A stretch of DNA of 43,767 bases, from assembly GCF_001401155.1 (NCBI RefSeq), contig NZ_LJRO01000049.1, positions 1 through 43,767 on the forward strand, read 5' to 3'. Of the stretch, positions 43,677 through 43,767 are shown one piece after another. The DNA comes from Pseudomonas tremae. GTDB taxonomy: Bacteria > Pseudomonadota > Gammaproteobacteria > Pseudomonadales > Pseudomonadaceae. The first letter of the stretch is position 1; every line of letters begins with the position of its first letter. The notes under the pieces are model-generated. The model was not told the origin of the DNA. It searched no databases and saw only the letters and a program-made list of their open reading frames with translations. Made by a program: the position numbers and the translations under genes.

Positions 43677-43767
43677 GCCAAGGCCAAGCCGATCTGCTCA
43701 ACTATTACGCTCGCAAGATCCTCACCTCCCGCGTCTACGACGTTGCTATCGAAACGCCGCTGCAAGG
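43673..43767 (+). CDS. ilvA: Threonine dehydratase (IlvA), 5' end only
   Basis: Only the first 31 codons lie in the window; the gene runs off the right edge. After a short variable start, KILTSRVYDVAIETPLQ matches the conserved N-terminus of biosynthetic threonine ammonia-lyase of Pseudomonas (KILTSRVYDVAxETPL). ATG 43673 has AAGGA at 43660-43664. The enzyme deaminates threonine to 2-ketobutyrate in the first step of isoleucine biosynthesis, which fits the Ile-rich leader and attenuator upstream. Pseudomonas often carries two ilvA paralogues; which one this is cannot be told. Confidence 0.85.
   Translation, partial: MSQGQADLLNYYARKILTSRVYDVAIETPLQ

Overview
The window reads as chromosome of a Pseudomonas, most likely of the P. 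syringae complex. The basis is high GC, dense operons, Pseudomonas-type protein families (DUF1853, DUF2797, DUF1315/YeaC, GlpG, fosmidomycin-resistance MFS, FadH beside an AraC regulator) and a pair of inverted intergenic repeats of the 'tgtgggagcggacttgtcc' kind. Species assignment is inference from gene content; no rRNA or other marker is present.

Layout. 1-3.1 kb: end of an unusual protein with a C-terminal aldehyde-dehydrogenase fold, followed by an MFS exporter; this looks like the edge of a biosynthesis/export cluster that continues to the left. 3.1-5.1 kb: a small secreted peptide, a periplasmic lactonase-like beta-propeller and a small hypothetical. 5.1-10.3 kb: a sugar-acid catabolic locus (FAH-family AraD1/GguC, ACS-type MFS transporter, divergent IlvD/Edd dehydratase, FadR-type GntR regulator) with a palindromic operator candidate in the divergent promoter region. 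10.6-13.1 kb: an AT-richer cassette of PAAR protein, DUF6402-like protein and two tandem related membrane-anchored small proteins, which looks like a type VI secretion effector with duplicated immunity genes. 13.4-18.4 kb: RND exporter, YCF48/BNR propeller and DUF1329 protein, on the minus strand.

18.9-24.1 kb: a seven-gene minus-strand operon of the yjfI-J-K-L-M-C type (DUF2170, PspA/IM30, DUF2491, DUF350, DUF1190, glutathionylspermidine-synthase-like ATP-grasp ligase) with a rhomboid protease gene embedded in it. It is a coherent, poorly understood membrane system. 24.4-31 kb: a tight housekeeping operon nadK - phosphoesterase - glpG - yeaC - DUF2797 - pepN with overlapping or near-overlapping ends, closed by a strong terminator. 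31-43.1 kb: diguanylate cyclase, DUF1853, ArsB-like and Fsr-like transporters in one overlapping unit, an MHS-family MFS, a D-cysteine desulfhydrase/ACC-deaminase homologue, fadH, and a nitrilase-fold protein lacking its catalytic cysteine next to an AraC regulator.

The right edge holds the start of an ilvA-type threonine dehydratase preceded by what looks like a complete transcription attenuator: a 21-residue leader peptide with three consecutive Ile codons, a terminator hairpin, and a mutually exclusive antiterminator whose 5' arm overlaps the leader stop codon. A second small ORF lies between this attenuator and ilvA and overlaps its start. This is the clearest regulatory system in the window.
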